Shown piece after piece: positions 32,692-41,900 of a stretch of 47,371 nt of DNA (position 1 is the stretch's first letter; every line of letters begins with the position of its first letter). This DNA is from Bryobacterales bacterium (GTDB lineage Bacteria; Acidobacteriota; Terriglobia; Bryobacterales; Bryobacteraceae). The stretch spans positions 1 through 47,371 of the forward strand of contig DAIDHC010000008.1 in assembly GCA_027452065.1 (NCBI GenBank), given 5' to 3'. Both the position numbers and the translations under genes were made by a program. The notes below the pieces were generated by a model, which made no database searches, was not told the DNA's origin, and saw nothing but the letters and a program-made list of their open reading frames with translations.

Positions 32692-34431
32692 GTGAAACGA
32701 CCCGCGTCTGCTGTTTCCCGCCTTTCGCATCGCGCCCTCGTCGCGCCCTGCGCCTTATTCCTGCTCGCTGGTGTGGCCTTTGCCCAGGAAGGCGGCCCGA
32801 ACCTGGCCCTTTCGGCCAAAAACGGTCTCGCCACCTCGTCCGGCCCATCCAGCTCCGTGGTCCTCGACCAGCTCCCCCCCATCACGGACGCCCAGGCCAA
32901 GGCCCATCCGCCTGTCCCGCCGCCCCGTTCCGGCGTTTCCGAAGCCGTTTACCAGGCCCGCAAGGCCCAGGCGGCCGTCAAAAATATCAGCCCCTCTACC
33001 CCCGGCGAAGCTCCCGCCGATTCCGGCGTGGTTGACACTCCCACCGGCGCCGGCTTCACCGGCATCGGGGAAAGCTGCAGCTTCCTCATCCCTCCCGATC
33101 AGGCCCTCGCCGTCGGCGCCACCTGGGTCCTCGAGGTCGTGAATGCCTGCGTCGGCGTCTATAGTAAGGCCGGCGCCCTCCAGGCCGGCTATCCCAAGAG
33201 CCTCAACAGCTTCTTCGGCCTCTCCTCGAGCGCCTTCACCTTCGACCCCCGCGCGCTCTATGACTTTGTCAACAACCGCTACATCGTCATGGCCGACCTC
33301 AGCACCGCCACTCAGAGCTACATCATGGTCGCCGCTTCCAAAACCAACGACCCCCGCGGCGGCTGGAATATCTACTCTCTCGCTGTCGGCGGCTCCACAG
33401 ATTTCGCCGACTTCCCCACTCTCGGCCAGGATCGCCAGGCCATCTACGTCGGCTTCACCAACTTCCTCGGCGCCGGCGGCATCAGCAACTACGTCCTCTA
33501 CCTGCCCAAATCCCAAATCTACTCCGGCGCCGCCTTCAGCTATTACTACAACTTCAACTTCAACGTCGGCGGCGTCAACGTCGATTCCATCCAACCCGCC
33601 AACGTCATGAACCTCTCCGATCAGCCTCGAGCCGAGTTCATGGTCAATTCCTTCAACATCAACTTCGGCGGCGGCCAGTGCTCCAGCGGCTGCAACGGCC
33701 TCGTCGTCTGGGCCATCTCCAACCCGCTCGTCGCCAGCGGCAGCCCCGGACCCGAGGTCACCGGCGTGGTCATCTCCACTGCCAACAACTACTCGCTCCC
33801 GCCCAACGCCCGCCAGCCCGGCTGCTCGAGCGGCTCCTGCCTGCTCGACACCGGCGACACCAGAATCAGCGGTGAGGTCACCTACGCCTCCGGCTCGCTG
33901 TTCGCCGCGTTGAACACCGCCGCCACCGCCGGCCCCGGCGCCACCTTCATCTGGTACCGCGTCCAGCCCATCCTCAACGACAACGATGCCCGCTGCACCG
34001 GCGCCTTCCTCAACGCCTGCCCGCAAATCACCACCGCCTACATCCGCGAGGAACAGTGCTACTTCTGCTCCGGCCGCGGCGCCAACGGCTCAAGCTGGTA
34101 CGGAACCCTCCAGCCCGACCCCGAAGGCAACGTCGTCGCCGTCTATGCCTACTCCGATGACAACAGCTATCCCGGGCTCGCCTACGTTTCCAAACGCGTC
34201 ACCGCCACCGTTCTCCACGACAACGGCCTCTACCTGTATGCCGGACAGCATTTCTACAATCAACAGGATCAGTACGGCCGCAACCGCTGGGGCGACTACA
34301 CCGGCGTCGCCGGCGGCCTCCTCGTCCCCACCCAGGGCGTGATGTGGTTCGCCGGCGAGTTCTCCGACGCCAGCGGCAACTGGCGCAGCGCCATGGGCCA
34401 CACCGCCTTCAACAACCCCAAACAACCCTGA
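32692..34431 (+). CDS. Large secreted protein of unknown function
   Basis: This 579-residue protein starts at a GTG 7 nt after GGAGGT. A signal peptide (LVAPCALFLLAGVAFA) is followed by a Pro-rich linker to about 110, then a beta-rich domain: 'SFLIPPDQALAVGATWVLEVVNACVGVYSKAG', 'FDPRALYDFVNNRYIVMADLST', 'GGWNIYSLAVGGSTDFADFPTLGQDRQAIYVGFTNF'. The later 'RWGDYTGVAGG' and 'GEFSDASGNWRSAMGHTAF' and the regular strand pattern suggest a beta-propeller-like surface protein. There are paired cysteines (CSSGCNG, CSSGSC, CYFC) that could be disulfides. I assign no function. It is followed by a strong hairpin at 34444. Confidence 0.82.
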   Translation: MKRPASAVSRLSHRALVAPCALFLLAGVAFAQEGGPNLALSAKNGLATSSGPSSSVVLDQLPPITDAQAKAHPPVPPPRSGVSEAVYQARKAQAAVKNISPSTPGEAPADSGVVDTPTGAGFTGIGESCSFLIPPDQALAVGATWVLEVVNACVGVYSKAGALQAGYPKSLNSFFGLSSSAFTFDPRALYDFVNNRYIVMADLSTATQSYIMVAASKTNDPRGGWNIYSLAVGGSTDFADFPTLGQDRQAIYVGFTNFLGAGGISNYVLYLPKSQIYSGAAFSYYYNFNFNVGGVNVDSIQPANVMNLSDQPRAEFMVNSFNINFGGGQCSSGCNGLVVWAISNPLVASGSPGPEVTGVVISTANNYSLPPNARQPGCSSGSCLLDTGDTRISGEVTYASGSLFAALNTAATAGPGATFIWYRVQPILNDNDARCTGAFLNACPQITTAYIREEQCYFCSGRGANGSSWYGTLQPDPEGNVVAVYAYSDDNSYPGLAYVSKRVTATVLHDNGLYLYAGQHFYNQQDQYGRNRWGDYTGVAGGLLVPTQGVMWFAGEFSDASGNWRSAMGHTAFNNPKQP

Positions 34432-34443
34432 ACCCCGGCACAC

Positions 34444-34483
34444 GCGGCCCGGAGCGCCCCCACCCGGGGCGCCTCCGGGCCGC
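34444..34483. terminator. Strong hairpin between convergent genes
   Basis: Left arm 34444-34460 (GCGGCCCGGAGCGCCCC) pairs with right arm 34466-34483 with one bulged base around a 5-nt loop. It sits between the stops of the secreted protein gene (34431) and the PIG-L gene (34488). There is no T-run, so it is probably a bidirectional or Rho-assisted terminator. Confidence 0.7.
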
Positions 34484-34487
34484 CGCC

Positions 34488-35219
34488 TCACGGTAGCATT
34501 CCCCCGGCGCTCCCCTCCTGCCTCACATACCCCTCCGCCTGCGCGTACCCGCTCTCGATTCCCCGGAACCCCGTCACCTTCGCCTGCAGCGCGTAAAATT
34601 TCTCCGGATCCTGCGAAGCGTGCGCAAAACACGCCGCCCTCTTCTTCCCCTCCGTCCCGCTGATGTCCACATACTCCCGCGGCGCGAACATCACCGTGTC
34701 CTCCCCGTCCGACACCTCGTAGTAGTACAGCGCGAATTTCTTCCCCATCCCCAGCCATGCGTCATACACCAGCGCCCACGCCGCCCGGTGATCCCGGTGA
34801 TTGTCGATGGGCCAGTGCGTGAACACAACGTCCGGCGCCTCCGCCTCCAGCATCTTCCGGAACTCCCCATACCGCTGCCCGTCCACCACCGCCTCCCCGT
34901 CGCTCTGCGCCGCAAACCTCGCCCGCGCCTTCAATATCCCGCACGCCTTCTCCGCCTCCGCCGTCCTCACCTCCCCGCACTCCTTCTGCCCCTTGCTCCC
35001 GCATCCCTTCTGCCCCCGGTTCAAATACAGCAGCGTCACCTCGTGCCCCGCTTCCGTGTACCGCGCCACCGTCCCCCCGCACCCCGCCTCCGGATCCCCC
35101 GGATGCCCTCCCGCCACCACCACCTTCAGCTTCCTTCCCTGGCCCCGCGCCATCCCCATGCCCGCCGGCAGCGCCAGCATCACCCGCCTCGTCATCGTCC
35201 CCGCCATCCCGTTCTCCAT
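34488..35219 (-). CDS. PIG-L (LmbE-like) deacetylase family protein with an altered active site
   Basis: The ATG at 35219, after AAGGAGGAGG, gives 243 residues with an N-terminal export-type signal (TRRVMLALPAGMGMA, possibly Tat). The PIG-L fold is shown by VVVAGGHPGDPEAGCGGT (37-50) and THWPIDNHRDHRAA (134-147). The family motif is HPDD, where the first Asp is the catalytic base and His and the second Asp bind zinc; here it reads His39-Pro-Gly41-Asp42, so the base position is Gly while zinc ligands His39, Asp42 and His144 remain. Family members remove N-acetyl groups from GlcNAc-type sugars. The enzyme may be inactive, use another base, or have shifted chemistry. Confidence 0.88.
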   Translation of the reverse strand: MENGMAGTMTRRVMLALPAGMGMARGQGRKLKVVVAGGHPGDPEAGCGGTVARYTEAGHEVTLLYLNRGQKGCGSKGQKECGEVRTAEAEKACGILKARARFAAQSDGEAVVDGQRYGEFRKMLEAEAPDVVFTHWPIDNHRDHRAAWALVYDAWLGMGKKFALYYYEVSDGEDTVMFAPREYVDISGTEGKKRAACFAHASQDPEKFYALQAKVTGFRGIESGYAQAEGYVRQEGSAGGMLP

Positions 35220-35347
35220 TGCCGCCTCCTCCTTCCCGCGCCATTCTACGCCATCCCCGCGCCACTTCACCCAATTTCAAGGATTATCCCGCCTTGTTAT
35301 ATCAACATCGCTCCACCCTTACTCTCTTGTGTAAGTTCGGAGGCCTC

Positions 35348-37276
35348 ATGAAAGCGATCGCTTGCTTACTCGCCACCGCGGCTGCGTCGTCCCTGCTTTC
35401 CGCCGCTCCCGCCACCACTCACTGGACCGTCATCGCCTGGAACGATCTCGGCATGCATTGCATGGATTCCGATTACACGGTTTTCTCCATCCTTCCCCCC
35501 TTCAACGTCATCCACGCCCAGTTAATCGATAACACCGGCAAGCTCGTCACCGGTGTCGCTTCTTATCGCTGCACCTACGTCGGCGTCGCCGATCCCACCG
35601 GCTCCATCAACACCACTTCGTATCTCAAAACAACTTTCTGGCAGAACGTCAAATCCTTCTTCGGCGTCCAGCTCGCCCCCGACGCCGGCCTGCTCGGCTT
35701 CAACATGCCCGGCCAGGCGAACATCCCTCAAGCCCTCGCCCCCGACACTTCCATCAACGGCTACACCGCCAAGGGCATCCCCATCACTCCCTACGACAAC
35801 GCCCTCAACAAGAATTACTACCCCCTCATGCGCATCGCCGCCCGCAACGCCGCCGGCACCGTCCTGGCCTCCACCAAAATCGTCCTCCCCGTCTCCGATG
35901 AAATGGACTGCCGCGCCTGCCACGCCTCCGGCTCCCAGGCCGCCGCCATGCCCCCAACGGGCTGGGTCAACAATTCCAATCCCGAAAAAGATTTCCGCCT
36001 CAACATTCTCCTCCTTCACGACGAAGTCCAGCCCAACCCCACGCTCTATAATCAGTACCTCGGTCAAGCCGGCTACGCCCCCGGTCTCTACGTCAGCGCC
36101 GTGAAGGGCAATCCCGTCCTCTGCGCCCGCTGCCACATCTCCAACGCCCTGGCTCCCTACGGCGTCCCCGGCATCGCCGGCATCCCGCCCCTCACCACCT
36201 CCGTCCACGGCCAGCACGCCACCGTCATCGATCCCTCCACCGGCCTCAGCCTCAACGACGAAAACAACCGCAACGCCTGCTACACCTGCCATCCCGGCTC
36301 CACCACGCGCTGCCTCCGCGGCGCCATGGGCAACGCCATCGCTGCCGACGGCACCATGGCCATGCAGTGCCAGAGCTGCCACGGCAATATGAGCGCCGTC
36401 GGCGCCACAACACGCTCCGGCTGGCTCGACGAGCCCAACTGCCAAGCCTGCCACACCGGCACCGCAACGCACAACAACGGCCAGATCCGCTACACCAACG
36501 CTCTCGATGCCAGCGGCAATCTCCGCATCCCCGTCGACGCCACCTACGCCACCAACCCCAACACCCCCAATCCCGGCACCAGCCTCTACCGCTTCTCCAG
36601 CGGCCACGGCGGCCTCCAGTGCGAAGCCTGCCACGGCTCAACTCACGCCGAGCTCCCCTCCTCCGCCGTCAACGACAACCTCCAGAGCCTCGCCATCCAG
36701 GGCCACTACGGCAAGCTCGCCGACTGCGTCGACTGCCATAACTCCCAACCCAACACCATCACCGGCGGTCCTCACGGCATGCACCCCGTCGGCCAGGTCT
36801 GGGTCAACAACCATCCCGATGCCGTCGAAAGCGCCGGCGCCGGAGCCTGCCAGGCTTGCCACGGCGGCGATTACAAAGGCACCGTCCTGTCTTACGCCCA
36901 GGGCAGCCGCAGCCTCACCACCAAATACGGCACCAAAACTTTCTGGCGAGGCTTCCAGATCTCCTGCTACGCCTGCCACAACGGCCCCAACGACGACTCC
37001 GCCAGCACCAACCACGCCCCCGTCGCCTCCAACGGCTCCGCTTCCACCCTCATGAACCAGGCCGTCCCCGTTACGCTGCTGGCCACCGACGCCGACCACA
37101 ACACCCTCAGCTACCGCATCGTCGCCCAGGCCGGCAACGGACGCGTCGGCCTCTCCGGCAACATCGCCACCTATTTCCCCAACGCCGGCTTCACCGGCTC
37201 CGATACCTTCACCTTCGCCGCCTGGGACGGCTTCACCAATTCCAACCGCGGCACGGTCACCGTCACCGTGCACTAA
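35348..37276 (+). CDS. Nine-heme c-type cytochrome with C-terminal Ig-like domain
   Basis: The ATG at 35348 after GGAGG gives 642 residues. A signal peptide (ACLLATAAASSLLSAAPA) is followed by a beta-rich domain of about 165 residues ('WNDLGMHCMDSDYTVFSILPPFNVIHAQLI'). Nine CxxCH motifs come next: CRACH, CARCH, CYTCH, CQSCH, CQACH, CEACH, CVDCH, CQACH and CYACH, near residues 188, 258, 311, 340, 367, 425, 460, 501 and 540. The last 90 residues are an Ig/cadherin-like tandem-95-type domain ('DADHNTLSYRIV...AGFTGSDTFTFAAWDG'). It is predicted to be a periplasmic or outer-surface electron carrier. A perfect intrinsic terminator follows at 37292. Confidence 0.93.
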   Translation: MKAIACLLATAAASSLLSAAPATTHWTVIAWNDLGMHCMDSDYTVFSILPPFNVIHAQLIDNTGKLVTGVASYRCTYVGVADPTGSINTTSYLKTTFWQNVKSFFGVQLAPDAGLLGFNMPGQANIPQALAPDTSINGYTAKGIPITPYDNALNKNYYPLMRIAARNAAGTVLASTKIVLPVSDEMDCRACHASGSQAAAMPPTGWVNNSNPEKDFRLNILLLHDEVQPNPTLYNQYLGQAGYAPGLYVSAVKGNPVLCARCHISNALAPYGVPGIAGIPPLTTSVHGQHATVIDPSTGLSLNDENNRNACYTCHPGSTTRCLRGAMGNAIAADGTMAMQCQSCHGNMSAVGATTRSGWLDEPNCQACHTGTATHNNGQIRYTNALDASGNLRIPVDATYATNPNTPNPGTSLYRFSSGHGGLQCEACHGSTHAELPSSAVNDNLQSLAIQGHYGKLADCVDCHNSQPNTITGGPHGMHPVGQVWVNNHPDAVESAGAGACQACHGGDYKGTVLSYAQGSRSLTTKYGTKTFWRGFQISCYACHNGPNDDSASTNHAPVASNGSASTLMNQAVPVTLLATDADHNTLSYRIVAQAGNGRVGLSGNIATYFPNAGFTGSDTFTFAAWDGFTNSNRGTVTVTVH

Positions 37277-37291
37277 CTCCACTTCCCTCAC

Positions 37292-37329
37292 CCGGGGCGG
37301 GCACCCGAACACCCGCCCCGGCCTTTTTT
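37292..37329 (+). terminator. Intrinsic terminator of the nine-heme cytochrome gene
   Basis: CCGGGGCGGG (37292-37301) pairs perfectly with CCCGCCCCGG (37312-37321), followed by CC and six T residues. It is the clearest Rho-independent terminator in the window. Its T-run overlaps the stop codon of the convergent UxuA-like gene. Confidence 0.92.
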
Positions 37330-38449
37330 ACCCCCGCGCCAATATCAGCGACGCCTGCAGCATCGCCCGCGCATACGCCACGTCGTACACCATCCCCGCA
37401 TACCCGCCCCCGCCCGGATACTGGTTCCGTATCCCTACCGCCCGGTCGTAATCGAGCGCCCTCTCGTGCTCCGGATAGATCATCCGCGTGTACTTCACCC
37501 TCACCAGCTCCCGCATTACCGCCAGCATGTCGTTCTCCCCCTCGTCGATAAATACTTCGGTGTATTTGTCGTACGGCTTCCGCACCCGCACGTTCCGGTA
37601 ATGCACGTGGTTGATCCGGTCCCGCGTCCCGAAATACCGGCACACCTCCACCGGATCGTGCCCCATTTCCCGCGTCACACCGCAGTCAAAGGTAATGCCG
37701 TTAGCCGGGCTGTTCACAATCCCGATCAGGTGCTTCCACCCCTCCACCGTCCCCATGATCTGCCCCGAGCCCCGGCTCACCGCCACCGGCGGATCGTTCG
37801 GATGCAGCGCCAGCCGCACGTTCGCGTTCTCCGCCTCCGGCACCACAGCCTTCAGAAAATAGGTGATGTTCGCCCACATCTCCTCGAGGGTGTGCGCCCC
37901 CTCCTCCGCCAGCGGCGGCAGATCCTTCACCTTGTCCGCGTCGAACGCCGTCAGCCCCGCTCCCCCGCGCCCTTCCTCCGCGTAATACCCCTCAATCGCC
38001 CGGTGCGCGTAAAAGTTGTATTCGATCACCGGCATCCCCGCCTTGCCCGCCGCCCGGATCGAGGCCTTGAACTTCTCGATCTCCTCGTCCCGCCCCGGCC
38101 GCCCGTACAGCGCGTTCGGAAACCCCGCGATCATCATGTTGCCCAGCGTCAGCCCTCCGCTCTTCAGCCGCTCCACCATCGCCTTCACCGTCCCCTCGTC
38201 CCACGGCATCCGCGGCCCGCCCGTCAACACATAATTCACCCCGATCTGCTTCACCCTCCGCATCACCTCGTCCGTGATCTCGCCCCGCCCGTAAACCGGC
38301 GCGCCGATCTTCGGCGTGTCCGCCCCCTCCTGCGGCATCCCCGGCCCCGGCTTCCCCTTCTCCCCGGCTCCTTCCACACCCCCCGCCGCCACCGCCGCCG
38401 CCATTGCCGCCATCACCCGCCTCCGCGAAACTCCCGCGCCGTTCTTCAT
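37328..38449 (-). CDS. uxuA: Tat-exported mannonate dehydratase-like protein (UxuA family)
   Basis: The ATG at 38449 with AAGGAGG just upstream gives 373 residues. A twin-arginine signal (SRRRVMAAMAAAVAAGG) precedes a UxuA-like TIM barrel: 'RVKQIGVNYVLTGGPRMPWDEGTVKAMVERLKSGGLTLG', 'VRLALHPNDPPVAVSRGSG', 'ITFDCGVTREMGHDPVEVCRYFGTRDRINHVHYRNV' and 'YTEVFIDEGENDMLAVMRELVRVKYTRMIYPEH'. The HPNDPP and HVHYRNV elements match the metal-binding parts of mannonate dehydratase (D-mannonate to 2-keto-3-deoxygluconate). Classical UxuA is cytoplasmic, so the Tat signal is unusual. Function as a periplasmic sugar-acid dehydratase or epimerase-like enzyme is inferred. Confidence 0.84.
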   Translation of the reverse strand: MKNGAGVSRRRVMAAMAAAVAAGGVEGAGEKGKPGPGMPQEGADTPKIGAPVYGRGEITDEVMRRVKQIGVNYVLTGGPRMPWDEGTVKAMVERLKSGGLTLGNMMIAGFPNALYGRPGRDEEIEKFKASIRAAGKAGMPVIEYNFYAHRAIEGYYAEEGRGGAGLTAFDADKVKDLPPLAEEGAHTLEEMWANITYFLKAVVPEAENANVRLALHPNDPPVAVSRGSGQIMGTVEGWKHLIGIVNSPANGITFDCGVTREMGHDPVEVCRYFGTRDRINHVHYRNVRVRKPYDKYTEVFIDEGENDMLAVMRELVRVKYTRMIYPEHERALDYDRAVGIRNQYPGGGGYAGMVYDVAYARAMLQASLILARG

Positions 38450-38993
38450 AATTTCCTCCTTCAGAGATTCACAGCTTCCGCGCCGCCGCCCAACTCCCGC
38501 CCGGCACAACCGGACAACGAAGAATCATTATGCCCGGTTACTCGACGTCTCTTCGACGCCCGGATCATGCGCGGAAACAAGACCAGCCAACCGGGGGAGC
38601 CGGCCATGGCGACTTCGTTGCCGCTCCAGAATGACGCCTCACCGGCATCGCCCTTTACCTTCTCCACTAAGTCGCTCTTCTCAACAACAACTCTTCCTCC
38701 CCGGCGCCCTCAGCCATCCGAGTTAGTACGATTCCCTCGCCGCCGGCCTATCGAGAACGCACCCATCGCTTACGTCACGAGCGACTAACTTATTGCCTCC
38801 CACACTGTTACATCAATCCAGAACTGGTATGAGGTACTACACGGACTTATGGATCTAATGGAACTACCACGCTTGACAGGCCTATAGCCGGGTGCAAGAT
38901 AGTAACAACGTCGCCTGTAAGCTACTCGGGAAAGGGCGAGGGCGACGTCGCGGACTGCCGCTCAAATCTCGTATTTGAAAGGTCTCACCTGAT
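38450..38993. other. Intergenic region upstream of the RCC1 array
   Basis: This 544-bp stretch without a convincing gene is visibly more AT-rich than its surroundings. Its right end (38834-38994) carries the promoter and leader of the first RCC1 gene. The left part presumably holds the promoter of the UxuA-like gene. A short inverted repeat TCGCT/AGCGA lies near 38767-38785. Confidence 0.5.
38834..38903 (+). promoter_or_regulatory. Conserved promoter module of RCC1 gene copy 1
   Basis: An upstream box GTACTACACGG (38834-38844) lies 39 bp before TTGACA (38873-38878), a perfect -35. After 19 bp comes GATAGT (38898-38903) as -10. The same three elements at identical spacings precede copies 2 and 3, which argues that they are functional. 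Confidence 0.72.
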
Positions 38994-41900
38994 ATGTGCC
39001 GGACTCGGGTCGCTACAATTGTGTTTGTTCAAACGGCGTTGGCTTGCACGGCTTTCACGGCGGCCGCGGCCACGAACCCGCTCACGGCGGCACAGTATCA
39101 TGGGCTGACTTTACGCTCCGGGAAAGTGTGCTCGGTCGGCCGCAACCAGAACGGCGAGCTCGGAGACGGAACGGCGGTGGACCGTCACTCACCCGTCCCG
39201 ATGGCGCTGGCGGGCACGGTGACGTCGCTTTCCGCCGGCGAATACCACACCCTGGCGGTGTCGGGCGGGGCCGTCTGGAGCTGGGGCTATAACGGCTACG
39301 GCCAGCTCGGCAACGGGACGACGACCAATTCGCTGACGCCGCTTCCCCTCCTCAGTTTGACCGGCATGACCGCGGTGGCCGGAGGCCAGAACTTCAGCCT
39401 CGCGTTGAAGAGCGATGGAACCGTCTGGGGCTGGGGCTACAACGGCAACGGCCAGCTCGGCGACGGCACCACGAACTCCCGGCCGGTGCCCGGACAGGCG
39501 ATTCTCATCGGCAGTGTCGTCGCCATCGCCGCCGGCTCTAATCACAGTCTCGCCTTGAAGAGCGACGGCACCGTCTGGGCCTGGGGTTACAACGGCTATG
39601 GCCAGCTTGGCAACGGCACCACCGTGGACAGCCATACGGCCGTGCAGGTGACGGGCCTGAGCGGCGTCACCGCCATCGCGGCCGGCCCGAACTCCAGCCT
39701 CGCCCTGAAAAGCGACGGCACCGTCTGGGGCTGGGGCTACAACGGCAACGGCCAGCTCGGCAACGGAAGCAATACGAGCGCGACCAACATCGTCCGCGCC
39801 AGCGGCCTCACCGGGGTGGTGTCCATTGCCGCCGGCGACTATCACGGCGCGGCCGTGAAAAGCGATGGCACGGTCTGGGCCTGGGGCTACAACGGCTATG
39901 GGCAGCTCGGCAACGGGTCCACCACCAGCACCAACGTTCCCACCCAGGTGTCCAACGTGACCAACGGCGTCGCGGTCGGCGCGGCCACCTCCCACACCTT
40001 CCTCCTGGCCAGCGACGGCACAATGTGGGCCTGGGGAGACAACACTTACGGCGAACTCGGCAATGGAACCACAACCCAGAGTTTGTTGCCGGTGGCCCAG
40101 CAAGCCTGCGCCGCGGCTCCCGGTCCCGGGCCGGCCGTCAGCACATTCAGCGGGCGAATTACTGCGGCGCAAAGCTCCAGCCTCGCCGTGTACGGCGACG
40201 GAACCGTGTGGGGGTGGGGCGTAAACAACAACGGGCAGTTGGGCGATGGAACGACCGTCAGCGAAACCACTCCCGTGCAGTCTTACGGGGTCGCCAACGC
40301 GACCAGTGTGGAGGCGGGCTGGTACCACACCCTGGCTGCGACCAAGAGTGGTGTTCCGTGGAGCTGGGGCTATAACGTCTACGGCCAGCTCGGCAACGGA
40401 ACAACGAATGCCAGCCCGACACCCGCCGCGATTTCCTCCGCGTCCGGCTTTGTATCCGTTTCCGGGGGGGCGTATTTTAGCCTCGGGCTCCGAAGCGATG
40501 GAACCGTTTGGGGATGGGGCTACAACGGCGACGGCGAGCTCGGCGACGGCACGACAACAAGCAGAGTCATTCCCGTCAAGACCGTGAATTTGAGCGGCGT
40601 CACAGCCATCGCCGCCGGGCAAAATTTCAGCCTCGCGCTCAAGAGCGATGGAACCGTCTGGGCGTGGGGATATAACGGCTACGGCCAGCTCGGCAACGCC
40701 ACCACGAACAGCAGCTCCACTCCCGTGCAGGTGCTCGGCCTGGCCGGCGCCACCGCGGTCGCCGCCGGAGCCTACCACAGCCTGGCCATCCGCAACGACG
40801 GCACCGTCTGGGCCTGGGGCTCGAACGGTTCCGGCCAGTTGGGCGCGGGCTCGGCGTATAACATGACCACCCTCGTCAGAGTCAGCGACCTGACCGGTAT
40901 CATGGCCATCGGCGCCGGCGATAATCACAGCCTCGCGGTGAAAAGCGATGGTACGGCCTGGGCCTGGGGCTATAACGCCTACGGCCAGCTTGGTGACGCC
41001 AGCGTCACAAGCTCCAATGTCCCGGTCCAGGTGGACAACATCACCAATGCCCTGGCGGTCGCCGGAGGCTCCTATCACAGCCTCGCGCTCCTGAGCTCGG
41101 GCCAGATCTATGCCTGGGGTGATAACAGCAAGGGGCAGTTTGGCGTCGCCTCTCCCACCAGCAGCACGGTTCCGGTTGCCGGTCCTTCCGCCGGAGGAGT
41201 CTTCCAGCTTTCCGTTGGGGTCTCGCCTGCCGCAACCGGAACGGTCGCCGTATCTCCCTCGTCAACGGGCAACTACTACGTCAACGGAAGCTACGTCTGT
41301 CTCACCCCGATACCGGCCTCAGGTTACATTTTCAACGGCTGGACCGGAACTCAGCCGGATCAGGCCAACTGCATCACGGTCACGGCGAACGCCAATGTCG
41401 TGGCGAACTTTATTCCCGTTCCCAGTTACGCCGCCCTTCGTTTCGTGCCCGTGACGCCTTGCCGCATCGCCGATACCCGGAACCCAACCGGACCGTTCGG
41501 CGGACCGGCGATCGCCGCCCAAACCTCGCGCAGCTTCGCCATTCCCAGCAGCGCCTGCCACATCCCGTCATCGGCGAAGGCGTATTCCCTGAACGCCACC
41601 GTCGTGCCCTCCGGCCTCCTGGGATATCTGACCGTCTGGCCCACGGGCGTCTCCCAACCAACCGTCTCCACGCTCAACTCCATCGATGGGCGCATCAAGT
41701 CCAATGCCGTGATCGTCCCTGCGGGTACGAGCGGAGCCGTCAGTGTCTTCGCCACCAATTTGACCAACGTCATCCTCGATATCGACGGCTACTTCGAGGC
41801 CGCATCGAACGCCTCGGCGCTCGCCTACTATCCCCTGACGCCCTGCCGCGTCGCCGACACCCGGAACGCCACAGGAAGCCTCGGCGGACCCTCCCTGTCA

